Of a DNA stretch of 64,000 nt, positions 49,586-61,400 are shown in pieces. Every line of letters starts with the position of its first letter. Positions within the stretch are counted from its first letter, which is position 1. A program made the position numbers and the translations under genes. The stretch comes from Malus domestica (taxonomy: Eukaryota; Streptophyta; Magnoliopsida; Rosales; Rosaceae): assembly GCF_042453785.1 (NCBI RefSeq), contig NC_091668.1:565501-629500 (forward strand). Direction: 5' to 3'. The notes beneath the pieces were generated by a model. That model did no database searches, was not told the origin of the DNA, and saw only the letters and a program-made list of their open reading frames with translations.

Positions 49586-51329
49586 GCAGGTTAAACCCCG
49601 ATTTTTGACTTTCTGTTCTTGTAAAAAATGTGATTGAGTATGTAATATTGCTCTGTGTGGTAATTTTCAATGATTAAATAAAGTATTTACAGAAAAAGGT
49701 ATAGATTGCTGAAATTTTGCTCAATGTTAGCTGCAATGGTTTTGTTGATGTACGGGTTGATTTGAAACAACATAAAAGTGTCAAGGCACCAAGTTTTTGA
49801 AACAAATTACTATAACCAATTGCTAGAGCTCAAAGTTGGTTTGTAGAGGGAATGAATGGAGGTCCCATGATCTCGAGAAAATTGGTCGTATCACCAGTTG
49901 CATCCAACCATGCTTAGGGATTGTATATGATCTCGAGAAAATCTGTCACATCACCGGTTGCATACAACAATGTCTAGGGGTTGTATGAAACCGGTGACAC
50001 TCGAGAATCTCTGGTTTGATCTCCGACCAGAAATGTGTCGTGTGTCTGCATGATTGGAATTTTGTTTAGCAGAAACTGGAGACCAGATCTGGTTTCAGTG
50101 AGCATAAATCACTATGGAATCGTAGAGGCTAGTGTTATCTCGGAAAGTCCATTTTTATGTCAATGGCTTATGTATCTGTGATTGTGTGATTGCTTTGAAT
50201 GATATAGCGTGGAGTAGGTGATGCTGGTAAGAGTCTTAAGATAGATTTTTTGTTGGTATTGCTCGCAACTGCGTGTGTATGTTTATCTTACGATGTCAGT
50301 CCCAAGCCCAAATAAAGGAGTAGGGGAGGATAGTCGGCACTCCGTTTTTCACCTCGAGTCGCTATGATTGCTCGCACCTGCTTGCTGATCGGATCCATTT
50401 GGAAGTTTTAGAAATTAAGCCTATTTGATTCAGTATTAGCTCAGGTTTCTTTCACTTTTTCAAAGCCTCATATATCTTTAAGTAGAGAAAGATGGATCCT
50501 TTTATAGAGAGGGATTTTGATGCCGCTCGAACTCGCTTTGGATTCATGCCGCAGCATAGCGACATTTTTAAAATGAAATATCCACACGCTCCTTTTCGCT
50601 CACTTTTGTTTTTTATTTTGAATTAAGTAAATCAAAGGAGAATCAATTGACGTAAGTAAATCGGGCATGCTTGATTCTTGTTAGTGTCTTCTTTTTAGCC
50701 CCAATTTTACATTGGTGCCAGATGCGATCGATTTTATCATTCAAACCTGCAGGCAGAAAATAAGAAAAAGAAAAGAAAAGCAATTAATTAGATTTCCTGA
50801 ACATAACCAGTGTGCAGCCCACAACGAAATTTTATTCATCGTGATGGGAATACGGGTAGTATATCAAGTGTTTTTACGTAAGTGATGGGAAATTTTATTT
50901 TTTAATTTATTAAATTTTTAACACACAAATCCCACCATTTGTTTAGTAATATTTGATGTACCATCTCGTGTACCGGTCACACTGAAAAATCTTTCGCCCA
51001 CAACACTGCAAAAGCTGGAAAATAAAACCGCCATATCCGAAATCACCAAAATACCCATTAATTGACCCTCCCAAAATACAAACAGCAGGGTAATTTCGTC
51101 AACTTGACTAGCTAATAGTTAACCTTCCGACCTACAACGGACACGTTTCAAAAATGACATAATCACTTGCTTGGCCTTCTGACCATCTCCCTCACTGAGA
51201 TTCTGAAGGCTTCCGGGTCACCGAGTTCTCAGGGAGCTCAGAATTTAAGCACTCAGCGCTCGCTTTTGCATGAGAATTAGGGCTTTTGCATCCAGATCAG
51301 AGGTCTAGGGTTTCGGAGCTCGTTCAACA
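49586..51329. other. Intergenic; short tandem duplication at 49867-49990
   Basis: ATGATCTCGAGAAAAT..GTC.CATCACC.GTTGCATACAACAATG..TAGGG(G/A)TTGTAT is present twice with a period of about 60 bp. The last 200 bp before 51330 are the promoter and 5' UTR of the prolyl 4-hydroxylase. No other gene recognised. Confidence 0.55.
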
Positions 51330-53093
51330 ATGGCGAAGGGGAGGTACGGTCGGTTGCAGAGCAAGAAATGGTCGACGTTCATGCTCGTCTTGTCGATGCT
51401 GTTAATGCTATCGGTGGTGCTTCTCATGCTTCTCGCTTTCGGAACCGTGTCGCTTCCGGTCAGCACCGACGACTCTTCACCTAACGATCTCAGCTCTTTT
51501 AGGCGGAAAACCGTCGAGAGGTACGCATTTCGCTCTTAAGTGAATTCGATCTGTTCGGAATTTAAGTTAATTTGCTTTCCTTTTATCATCATTTTTCTGG
51601 ATTTAAGTAAATATATGTAATTTTGCTTTCCAGAGGTGATGGATTGGGGAATAGAGTAGAGCAGTGGACGGAAGTGATTTCTTGGGAGCCCAGAGCCTTC
51701 GTATATCATAATTTCTTGGTTAGTTTTCCTCATTTTAATTAATTAATCTGTTTTATGTGTATCAGATTGTGGTTTGATCTTAATTTTATATTTCGTGAGA
51801 AACCTGAAATGTGAATTATTCAAATTAATGTTGAATAAATTGTTCGAGAAAGTTAATCTTGATATGATTTTGAACAGTCCAAGGAAGAATGTGACTACTT
51901 GATAAATCTTGCGAAACCTCATATGGTAAAGTCATCGGTTGTTGATAGCAAGACTGGGAAAAGCAAAGATAGTAGGTATGCATTTCTAAGCATTTCGATC
52001 TCTACATGTATAAATGTAGTCTTGGTGTCACCTCAGAAATTTTTTACGATGCCTGAGAAATCCTTCTCTGCAGGGTGCGCACAAGCTCCGGAATGTTTCT
52101 GAAGAGAGGACGCGATAAAATAATTCGGGATATCGAGAAGAGAATAGCAGACTTCACTTTCATTCCTGTAGGTATGATGCTACTACACCTTTATGTTTCT
52201 TCTAATCCATTATTTTTCTTTTTGTCAAATGATTATTTGATTAGTGCCTTGTACGGTGAGTCCGTGACACCTTTCTTTTAAATCAAATGCCTTTTTATCG
52301 CATAAATTTCAAAGGGAAAAGAGTTTTACTACTATAATATTGTTCAATGATGCTGAAATACAAATTTGGATTTGTTCTTTTTGCTTTATAAGTGTTTTTA
52401 TCTCCATGTATTGGTTATATCTCAGTGTATTGATTATCTGCTGATTTTTATTCTTGCGTGCAATTTTCAGAGCATGGAGAAGGACTTCAGATTCTCCACT
52501 ACGAAGTTGGGCAAAAATACGATGCACATTTTGATTACTTCCTAGATGAATTCAACACCAAGAATGGTGGCCAACGGGTTGCTACTCTTTTGATGTATCT
52601 GTAAGATTGTTTTTCTCTTCCCACACGTTCAATATATTTACTAAAGTAACTTAATTTGTATTGCATTCCCGTGTCTTATGTCTCTGGTTTTTTCTGTTTT
52701 CTCTCTCTAATCCACCATTTCTTCTGCCATCGATTCAGGTCAGATGTTGAAGAAGGCGGTGAGACGGTGTTTCCTGCTGCAAAGGGGAATATCAGCTCTG
52801 TGCCATGGTGGAATGAATTATCTGAATGTGGTAAACAGGGACTTGCAGTGAAACCTAAAATGGGTGATGCACTACTATTCTGGAGCATGAGGCCCGATGC
52901 TACTCTAGACCCGTCAAGTTTGCATGGCAAGCTCTTTTGCACTCTCCGCTCTCTGTTTTTTTGGGTTATCCAACATATATATTGTTATTGATTTTTATTC
53001 ATTTTATACGCTGTCATAGGTGGATGCCCTGTGATAATTGGTAACAAGTGGTCTTCTACAAAATGGATGCATCTTGAAGAGTACAAAGTCTAA
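51330..53093 (+). CDS. Prolyl 4-hydroxylase, 2-oxoglutarate/Fe(II) dioxygenase (At1g20270-like), seven exons
   Basis: Exons 51330-51520, 51634-51718, 51878-51975, 52074-52171, 52471-52600, 52739-52926 and 53020-53093, all phases agreeing, give 287 residues. A basic cytosolic tip is followed by a membrane anchor at about residues 17-40 (type II, ER/Golgi). The catalytic domain has the HxD iron ligands in AHFDYF, the distal His in SLHGG, and the 2-oxoglutarate-binding Lys in the NKWSSTKW region. It hydroxylates proline in hydroxyproline-rich glycoproteins such as extensins and arabinogalactan proteins. The sixth intron begins GCAAGC instead of GT, a GC-AG intron; using it joins SLHG to GCPV exactly as in the family. 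The 3' UTR continues to at least 53450. Confidence 0.93.
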
Positions 53094-53741
53094 GTCGTTT
53101 TATGTAAAGGTACAGCATTGTTACTTTTGCTCATTAATTTGTGAATACGCCTTGCTCAATTAATTGACATTCTGCATAAAATATGCTTGAAAGTTAGGAT
53201 TTTGTTAGATGTCCTGTAACTGGTGGTTAGCCTCGGCTTTATGTGATGATTTACCTCCGTGTTCTAGTCCATAAAGAAACCAGGTGTTGCCTTGACGTAA
53301 CAAAAGGCCCTCGCAAGGTGGCGTCAAAATCTTAAACATCTTGCAATAATCCATCAATAGTTTTCCTTGACTTCATTGTCTAATATCTTTATGTGTTCCG
53401 CAGGATATGAAGAGAGTTAAGCCGTGCAGGTCGTCTATGGAAGTTAGCAGATTTAGAATCCCTGACAAATGAAAGCAGCCATACGATTCTAACCGAGTGC
53501 GTATGGTATGGTCTGAACCGCCATTCACTTGATTTTCTGGTCTCTCAGCAATTTATACCTTGAGATAACTGTGAAGTTATACCAAAACAACATAATTTTA
53601 TCGAGAGGAACTTTGTAATTACAAATTCGTTTTAACCTTTATAATGTTGTCACATTTTCTCAATTTGTACATTCTTTTGCACTATTAGCATTTAAATTCT
53701 TCAGTTTTCTTGTACTACTGGTGCCTTCTTGTCGAATTTAC
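53094..53741. other. 3' UTR and flank of the prolyl 4-hydroxylase
   Basis: A possible 3' UTR intron runs from GTAAAGG at 53104 to the acceptor CCGCAG at 53403. No other coding signal. Confidence 0.4.
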
Positions 53742-54248
53742 TTACAACATGATAGTCACCGGACTTATTGAAGACTGCCTTCTTGGCGAATTTATTGAAG
53801 CGATGCAATCATTCGTTCTTGTAAAGATGATGAACTGAAGCAAACAAACGAGGGCACCACATGAGTACCTCAAAAGGAGATTCATCCTTTGAATTGAGGT
53901 GTCTTCAAGTCCTAGTTCCGCCATGCACACGCCGGGAGGAGTGTTCAGAAGCCCTAACGCCACCGCCAACTTTTCACTGTGTTCCTCCACATCTTGCAAT
54001 GCAAACTCGGTATTGGGAAAGCATCCCGATTTCTTCATCTCCGAGCTCAGTTGATCCAGCTTGTCAATAATTTGGTTCGTTTGCAGATGCGCTTTGTCTC
54101 CTGCAAGAAGCATGTGCACTCTATGTTAGAATAAACATAAACCAATAACAAGTTATATGAGCTACTGTTATCAAAACACAAATCATCGTTCATTAAACCA
54201 ATGTATGGAGAAAACCGTACCTGTAGATGAACTTGAACCGGTTGCCAT
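53742..54248 (-). CDS. Candidate chimeric two-exon gene built on a PPR DYW-region fragment
   Basis: Exon 1 would be 54221-54248 (ATG GCA ACC GGT.., ending ACAG|GTACGG) and exon 2 54100-53742 (after CTTCTTGCAG). Phases agree and give 128 residues: a short MATGSSSST start, then GDKAHLQTNQIIDKLDQLSSEMKKSG and HSEKLAVALGLLNTP, which match the E+/DYW part of an At1g20230-type PPR protein, then unrelated sequence. A TATA-like TATAGTATATATATGG lies about 115-130 bp upstream of the ATG. The acceptor lies inside ancestral coding sequence (LLAGDK). It may be a new gene formed on a broken PPR gene, or a chance frame. No expression evidence. Confidence 0.35.
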
Positions 54249-55871
54249 GTCTGATTTCTGTAACAATGTTGTAGTGCACCTTCTCCTCTCTTCAGTGTTC
54301 AAGGTTCTCAACTAATAATAGGTCTTAGTCTTATATTGAGTTCGCACTGCGAGAGCAGAGGCCACCATATATATACTATACAATCTTAGTCAAATTCTAT
54401 AAGGATTCCCCTATTAAAATCCATATGGAATTCCAATTCATTCCAAATAACAGTCCAGTTACAACATGGATTTACAAATCCATTCTCAACAAGACTTCCT
54501 ATTCAATCTCTAATCCTACAACCAAGTTTACCGATTCATACTCATGCTCATATTCTAACACTCTATTCTTCAGTTCAATCCAACTGCAGCCAGGGTTCTT
54601 CCTCAAACCATGACTCTTCATTGTATCCCTCACGCTATCGACTTCCGCCCACATGCCCTCGGAAGCATAAATATTTGACAGAAGAATGTAGTTCCCGGGA
54701 TTTTTCGGTTCCAAATTGAAGAGCTTCTTTGCAACAGACTCGCCTAAATTCACATTACCGTGAACTCCACAAGAACTTGGTAAAGCTCCCAAAACACAAG
54801 CATCTGGTTCAAACGGCATTTTCTTGATCATGGAATGAGCCTCATCAAGTTTTCCAGCCCGGCCGAGAAGTGTCACCAGGCAAGCATAATGCTCCACTCT
54901 AGGTTTTAGACCATGCTCCTTTGACATACTGTTAAAATAATAGGAACTTTAACGAAAAACTGCCGGTACTGTTTACTTTAACGAAAAACCACATTTTTAC
55001 AAACCGTTCTGGCTGCATGCAGACGGTATGCGGGTAAAGCTGATGAAATTGGGCGTCTGACCATTTTCCGGCGTGCATTTTATCAAAACAAAGCCGAGAC
55101 AAGTGGATTTTTCCACATTTCGCGTACAAATCAATCAATGCATTACCCACATACACATTGTTAGAGATCCCCCTCCTGAGAGCGAAACAGTGGGCTGCCT
55201 TCCCGTGCATCAAGGCTGCAATGTTGCCGCAGGCTGGAAGCAAGGAAGGGATGGTCACAAAGTTTGGTTTCACACCCTCAATCTGCTTCTGTCTGAATAG
55301 CTCCAAAGCCTCCATTTCCTTCCCATTCTGAGAACAACTAGCAATGATCGAGGTCCAAGACACAATATTCAGTTCCATTCCTTGGCCCTTAAACCACCGG
55401 AACATCTCCAGTGCGTTGTCAACAAGACCATTTCGCGAAAGCCCTGTGACTAAAGCATCGCAAGCACCAACATCCGTTTGATCCGTTTCATCGAAAAACC
55501 GTGACATCCTCAAACGTTCAGGCACACTTCCCATACATATCAATAAGCGCGCTGACGACACATTTGTCTGACACTAGTCCCTGCTTGATCCCGGAGCAAT
55601 GAATCTGAACCCCCATTCCCAAATCGTTGGCGTAAAGAGAGAGGAGCTTGGTTGTGAGATTAGTGTCGTTGGAGAGGCGGTTTTGAGGATTTGTGCGCGG
55701 GCTTGACGCGCCTGCGATAAGGAAGCTGTGAAGGGGTTTAGAAATTGGAGCAGTGTTTTGTGCAGATTTTCTAGCAGATTCAGAGGTTGCCTTGTCATGG
55801 TTTCCTCTGCAACCGGTTCCCTCCAAAAGTGCCAACCAGAATACCAGAACACCAGAACAAAATATGTCCAC
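53850..55871 (-). pseudogene. Broken PPR gene, PLS class with E/DYW-type C-terminus (At1g20230-like)
   Basis: Blocks in order on the minus strand: 55871-55518 (NDTNLTTKLLSLYAND, then IHCSGIKQGLVSDKCVVSALIDMYGKC), frame change, 55500-55060 (VTGLSRNGLVDNALEMF, NIVSWTSIIASCSQNGKEMEALELF, FVTIPSLLPACGNIAAL, VGNALIDLYAKCGKI), then a MITE fragment at 54942-55003, 54927-54540 (SKEHGLKPRVEHYACLVTLLGR, NPGNYILLSNIYASEGMWAEV, KNPGCSWIELKNRV), a gap of about 420 bp, and 54119-53850 (LLAGDKAHLQ, HSEKLAVALGLLNTP). Compared with the family, several N-terminal repeats, a repeat block at the MITE, and the DYW end are missing. The intact protein would be an organellar RNA-binding editing-type factor. Confidence 0.85.
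54942..55003. repeat. MITE fragment inside the PPR pseudogene
   Basis: Reads GGAACTTTAACGAAAAACTGCCGGTACTG and TTTAACGAAAAACCACATTTTTACA, the first 60 bp of the family seen at 11933. On its left the sequence is the PPR SMSKEHG block and on its right the PPR FDKM block, so about 70 codons of the PPR gene are missing at this point. Confidence 0.8.
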
Positions 55872-55879
55872 GTTTGAGC

Positions 55880-56488
55880 GACATGTCGTGTAATCTTTAT
55901 CTTAATCATGCGATCTAATTACATAGCAGCCCTTGAGGTTCGAGCCCGCTGTTAAAAAAAAAAAAAAACACAAAATATTTCATTTTTTTTCACATTACTA
56001 CCTAACATTTACATAATTTTTCGTCTAACCGAAATCTGAGCTTCCACGTGGTAAGCTGATAGGTAACGGAGGAGGCCTAAATAGTTAGGCACAAAAAAAG
56101 TTCTAGTTAAGAATTTAATGACTTTAAGGTAGTAACTTGAAAACAAAAGAAAATGTTTTGTCGTTTTTCGAATGTGAAACCCCAAGTTTTACAGCCAGTA
56201 GACACAACAATTTAGTGCCTAATGTTCGTCAAATTTTATTTTTGACTAAAAGTTTGTAATAAGTACTGTTTATTTCCACTTCATAAATTTCATAATACAG
56301 AAAGCTTCAAAGCCAATTTAGCCCAACATATTTATATTTACAGCATGTAATTTGTATATTATTATTATTAATTTGGCCATGTAGTGCGTATGATATATAA
56401 CAGCTCTTGAGTTTGTTTATGGACATTGGTTTACTTTACATAGGCAGTCATGCAAAGCTTTGAGTTTATCATCAGAATCGTGACGGCC
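55880..56488. other. Intergenic, no gene seen
   Basis: A tRNA-like box B GAGGTTCGAGCCCGCT followed by an A-run at 55936-55968 may be a SINE tail. Otherwise AT-rich. Confidence 0.45.
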
Positions 56489-57120
56489 TCAAACCCTCAT
56501 CATCTCCTCAAACTCCTCGTAATTGATTCTTCCATCCTACAAAAAATTTAAGCCTTCAGTCATCTGGAGAAACACTGGAGAAACACAATGGCAATATACA
56601 TACATATACATATTCATACACGCGCAAATATATAAATGTGTGTACATATAATACGTATTTGTGTATAGATGATTACTTTATCTGTTTCCACATCATTCAT
56701 GATTTCGTCAATAGTAGCGTCGTCCCCCATACCATATTCAATCATTGCTTGTCTCAGCTCATTTCTGGTGATAAACCTGAACAGCTTAAACCAGTCAATG
56801 ATGATTCAGTAGAACTTAATTATCGAAAACTCTGGATTAATTAAATTGATTAAACTAACCCGCTATTATCCTTGTCGAAGAACTGGAAAGCCTTGTGCAA
56901 ATGTTCGTCCCTCTCCAGTTTATGGCGATGCATGGTGGCAGTTATAAATTCGATGTAATCTAGAGTCCCGTTCTTATCAACGTCGGCCTAACCAGAAAAG
57001 AAGAACAAATTAATGTAAACTGGATATTATTAATGTCAAGGGAAATTCGAGCACTAAGATAAAAAATTTCGAGTACTGACGGCATCCATCAGCTGCTTTA
57101 TTTCTGTAACGGAAAGCATG
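56489..57120 (-). pseudogene. Calcium-dependent protein kinase C-terminal remnant (EF-hands 2-4)
   Basis: Four exon blocks on the minus strand with matching splice sites: about 57120-57081 (EIKQLMDA), 56987-56860 ([22 protein letters not shown].. FDKDNSG), 56776-56677 (FITRNELRQAMIEYGMGDD..), 56536-56489 (DGRINYEEFEEMMRV stop). Positions and phases are those of CDPK genes. EF-hand loops: [24 protein letters not shown], and a fourth starting E instead of D (ETDKDGRINYEE). The first EF-hand, junction and the whole kinase domain are missing; sequence right of 57120 does not continue them. I recall CPK29 (At1g76040) at the corresponding Arabidopsis position. No start codon in frame, so it is called a remnant. 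Confidence 0.8.
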
Positions 57121-57548
57121 CCACGGAATAATTGAAACTTACAAGTATGCCGCGAAATGATTGCCAGGACTAAAGCCACGGGGAACAATGACAATGAATT
57201 GTAAAGATTAGATTGCATGTAGTTCAATATTCTAGTAAATTGGATGTTGGGTTTCCAGCCACGTATGTTGGGTTAGAAATTTTCGAATCCTCCCCTTCCC
57301 CATAATAATAATTAAAAATAAAAAATAAAAATCGTACTGATTAGTAGCCGATGAATCATGAAGATCGATAATAACTGATGATGAAGTCCAAATTACTTTA
57401 AAAATTAGAAAAATGTTACAAATAAAATGATTAAATAGGGAATTAATTATTCTCAATCCCAAACCTTAGTTAAAAAACGAGATCACAAATTATATAATAC
57501 AGCACAAGTTTAATTAGTAATTTAGTAATATTAATAAGCTTCAATAAA

Positions 57549-60500
57549 TCACCTATTGGTATTGGTATTGCTATTGGGAGTGGTAGCAGTCACACACTTG
57601 GGGTGCACCTCATATCCACATTCAAGACACTGGTAAGCCCAGCCACATCCTTGTTCATCACAAGCACAACATATGAAGGGCCCTCCTCCGTTGCCCTCCG
57701 ACACCAAATTCAGCTCGTGTCGATGCCCTCCGTGGTACACCGACCGAGGGAGGTTTTTAGCCTCTTCATCCATTTTCTTCTCCAGCAACTCCACTTTGGC
57801 ATCCGTAAAGGGATAGGCATTTTCTTTGTATAAATTTATAAGATTTCTGCCCTGCTGGGTCACAGTTTTACCATCAGGCCCTAAAATTACCAAAAGAGGG
57901 ATACCCTTGACGTCAAAATGCTTGACAAGTTCTTTTATGTTTGGATCCCCAAAGGGCAACGCTAGCCATGGCATGGTGTTGAAGTATGAGTCGAACGAAG
58001 TTTGGTCACGATCACTCGACACAAATACTATCTCGAAGTCTTCTCCATCGTGATCATCCTCTAGCACTTTCTCCTTAATCATGTCGTAGATGGAGATCAA
58101 CTTTGGAGTGAAATTAACGCACGGACGACACCATTGAGCTGAGAAGTAGAGTCCAATGGTTTTGCCACTCAATGAAGCAACTGACACCTGCGTGCACAAG
58201 AGATATAAAATAGGAGATTATATTCACATACCCCAAATTACTTCTCCCACACACTTATTTTTTTAATATTTTTTTTATCAAGGGTTAGTGGTGTGTAGAA
58301 AATATTAAAAAATTAAAAAGATGTGGGATAAGTAATTTGGGGTATGTGAATATAATATATCATGCATATATGTTATACTGCAAGAGTTCTTTGTACATCA
58401 TATATGACATTGTCTAAAATATCTAATAGCATGTTGGTAAGTTTTGAGAAAATAATATCGACACACTATCAACAACATTAAAAGTTTCTTAGCAAGATTA
58501 TATGTACTTGGATAAAGGCCTGCTCGAAAGTATAGACAAAATTTTACCTGTTTAGGCATGGGGTGACCCAAAAGATAATCTCTATCATGGGCTGTTAGTA
58601 AATTGGTCAGAGTTTGGTTCTCATGCCTCGCTCTCTCCTCATCTTGCAATTCCTCCAACCTTTGTTCTGTAAAAGGGAAGGCATCGACCCCGTAACGGTA
58701 GATAATTTCAACTCCATCATGCAACGTAACCTCTTCCTTGTTATCATTAGGTTGCAAAATAACCAAGCTGGGAATACTTTCCACATCAAACTTACGGTTC
58801 AAGGCTTTCTTGGTGTCCAAGTCAGAAAAAGGAATGGCCAGCCACGGCATGCATGCATGGTATTTGTTAAAGGCTTCAGAGTCTTCGTCAGATGACACGT
58901 ACACAATCTCAAAGTTGGACCCACTGCTCTTCAGCTGCTCGTAGATGCCAACTAGGACTTGGTTGAAGTTCCAGCATGGCGGGTACCAATTGGCTGAGAA
59001 GTAGAGGCCTATTATCATCTCATTAAGATCAGAAACTTTCACCTGCAATATATTAAAATGTTAAATGCAAATTTAAGGGCCTATGTGGATGCCTAATGTC
59101 CTTTTACTCCACCTTACATATTTCTTTGTATTCCTTTTAAATAATATTTATACAAACCACTCTTCAAAACTAATTTCATAATTTATAATGATTAGTGCAT
59201 TACTAGGATCCACAAAACAAAACATTTAAAAAGTAAAAACACATTAAATTTTATATGTCAAAATTGATCTCACACAATCTCTATGTCAGTTTACGTAATA
59301 TTGACATACCGCCCAAAGTGTTCGAAAAAAATTATGTGGCATTCTATGTAAGATTTAGCATTCCTTTCAAGATGTTCTAATTAAAATTTCTTTAATGTAC
59401 ACTAATTTCTTTCGAATCAACTATAAGAAAATTACATGGCATTTTACGTAAAATTTAGCCTCTCCTTTAAAAATAATCTAATTAAAATTATTTCCTAAAT
59501 TAAATTTTCTTTAACGTACACTAATTTCTTTGGAATCAACCATAGAGTACGTAATTAACATAGTAAAGACGGGTCTCTAAAAATACCTTAACCGAATGAA
59601 ATAATGTAAGAATAGTAGTACGCTTATCATCTAGTAGAACCCACTAACACATGTGAATCTCATTTCTATTAGAGAAATTATATAAATAATAATACAAATA
59701 AATGATAAACATATAATTTTTTGATATTGTAAGGTTTAGCGCGTAAGATTATAAAGAATAAAGATATTGACTAAAGACCTTTTCATTTAAAAAAACATAT
59801 ATGTCCTTTATTATTTTCATTATTCCACGCAAATACTTATCCAAAGTGCTCGGTGCATGGACCAGAAGCATCTGGAAGTAGGTGTGGACCGCCTGAATAA
59901 TTCCGACAAGAGGGATACATCGATCAATGAGCTGAAATTTGCCGGTTTTCACCCAAAGTAAAGAATCTAGTTAAGCTTGAAAGCGGATGTTGTACCAAAT
60001 AAACATGCAGGTGGATGGCCGTGAATGGACCGCGTGTTGCCCCAGTAACATTGATGTGGGACGGAATTGACATTAGGATGCCACATGTCGACTTAGACAA
60101 TCAACAGTGCGTGGTTGTCCATCTTTGATTGTGACACCACTTTATCATGTTCATCTCGTGATAAATAGCGTCAAAATTTTCTGCGTTTCTGCTTTGGTTT
60201 GGTAAATTTCAATCTTCAACACTCAGAGTAAATTGCTGAGAATAATAAGTTACTTCAATGGTGAGGTAGATAGAGTGATCAATAAGAAATAAGTTTGAGG
60301 ATTTGTATCCTCTCCTGAGTAGGCATTCGAATCCTCCTTATAAAATAACATAGGCCGTTAGATTTTAATCTAACGGTTATAATTATTATAACTTTTAAGG
60401 AAATTTTGTTTGTAATCGTTGAATTCCTTTGTTATCTGGTTAGGATGATTCAGACCTCTGCTCAAGAGAGATCCAAATCCAAGTTTGAGATTAATCTTCG

Positions 60501-61353
60501 TTGGTAATGAAATTACTTTAAAATGTACAGATCATTAAGCACATAATATGTTGTTGAGCCAAGAGAGGTTTCAGTTTTTCTTTGGAGCGGTCGTCAACAA
60601 TTAAATTCTTTAATTTAAAACGAATTTTCGTGTACTCAAATGTTTGATCATCATAAAGGAGGGTGGATGACCTCGAACCTCATAATTAAAAGGCTATATC
60701 TAAAAAACCTTATCATTTATAATAATTCATAAAATGACAATATAATCACTCTGAATATTGCTCTTAGAAGAATCTCCAAAAGATGTAGCAATTGAATAGA
60801 AAGTTAAATTTGTTGTCGCGCAAGAAACATGTATCTCAATCAGAGGGAGTAACCCTTAGCAAATTGAAAAATTAGTAATTGACCTTGCATTTCTTCAATT
60901 GCGCAAATTAAGTCCCACTATATATTTTGCTAAAAATATTATTTAGTAAAGATTTTGAAACTAAAATTTGGGCTTAGACGATAAGATAAAAGTTAAACAT
61001 ATTTATATTTTAAATTGAAGGATGAAAGTTGAAGAGTTAGTTGAAAATTAAGTTGGAGTGACAAATTTTTAAAGTAGTATAGTGTCAAATGGGTTAACAA
61101 ATAACACTTTACGAAAATTTTACTAGCTCCCTTAGAGATTGCCTAAGATGGTGTTTAGAAGATTTACATATTTTGATGAAATTTGTCAAATACGTACTGT
61201 AAATTTCCCTTTTCTTTGTTCTATAGATCATCAGCATAGCATGCACTTACGTGAACGTTCTTTTTCCTTCAGCAAGCATGAATTCTGAGAAAAGCTTTAC
61301 GTAATTTACGCACTCTTGCATGAAATACTTAATAAACAAAGACGTACGCGTAC

Positions 61354-61400
<47 letters not shown>

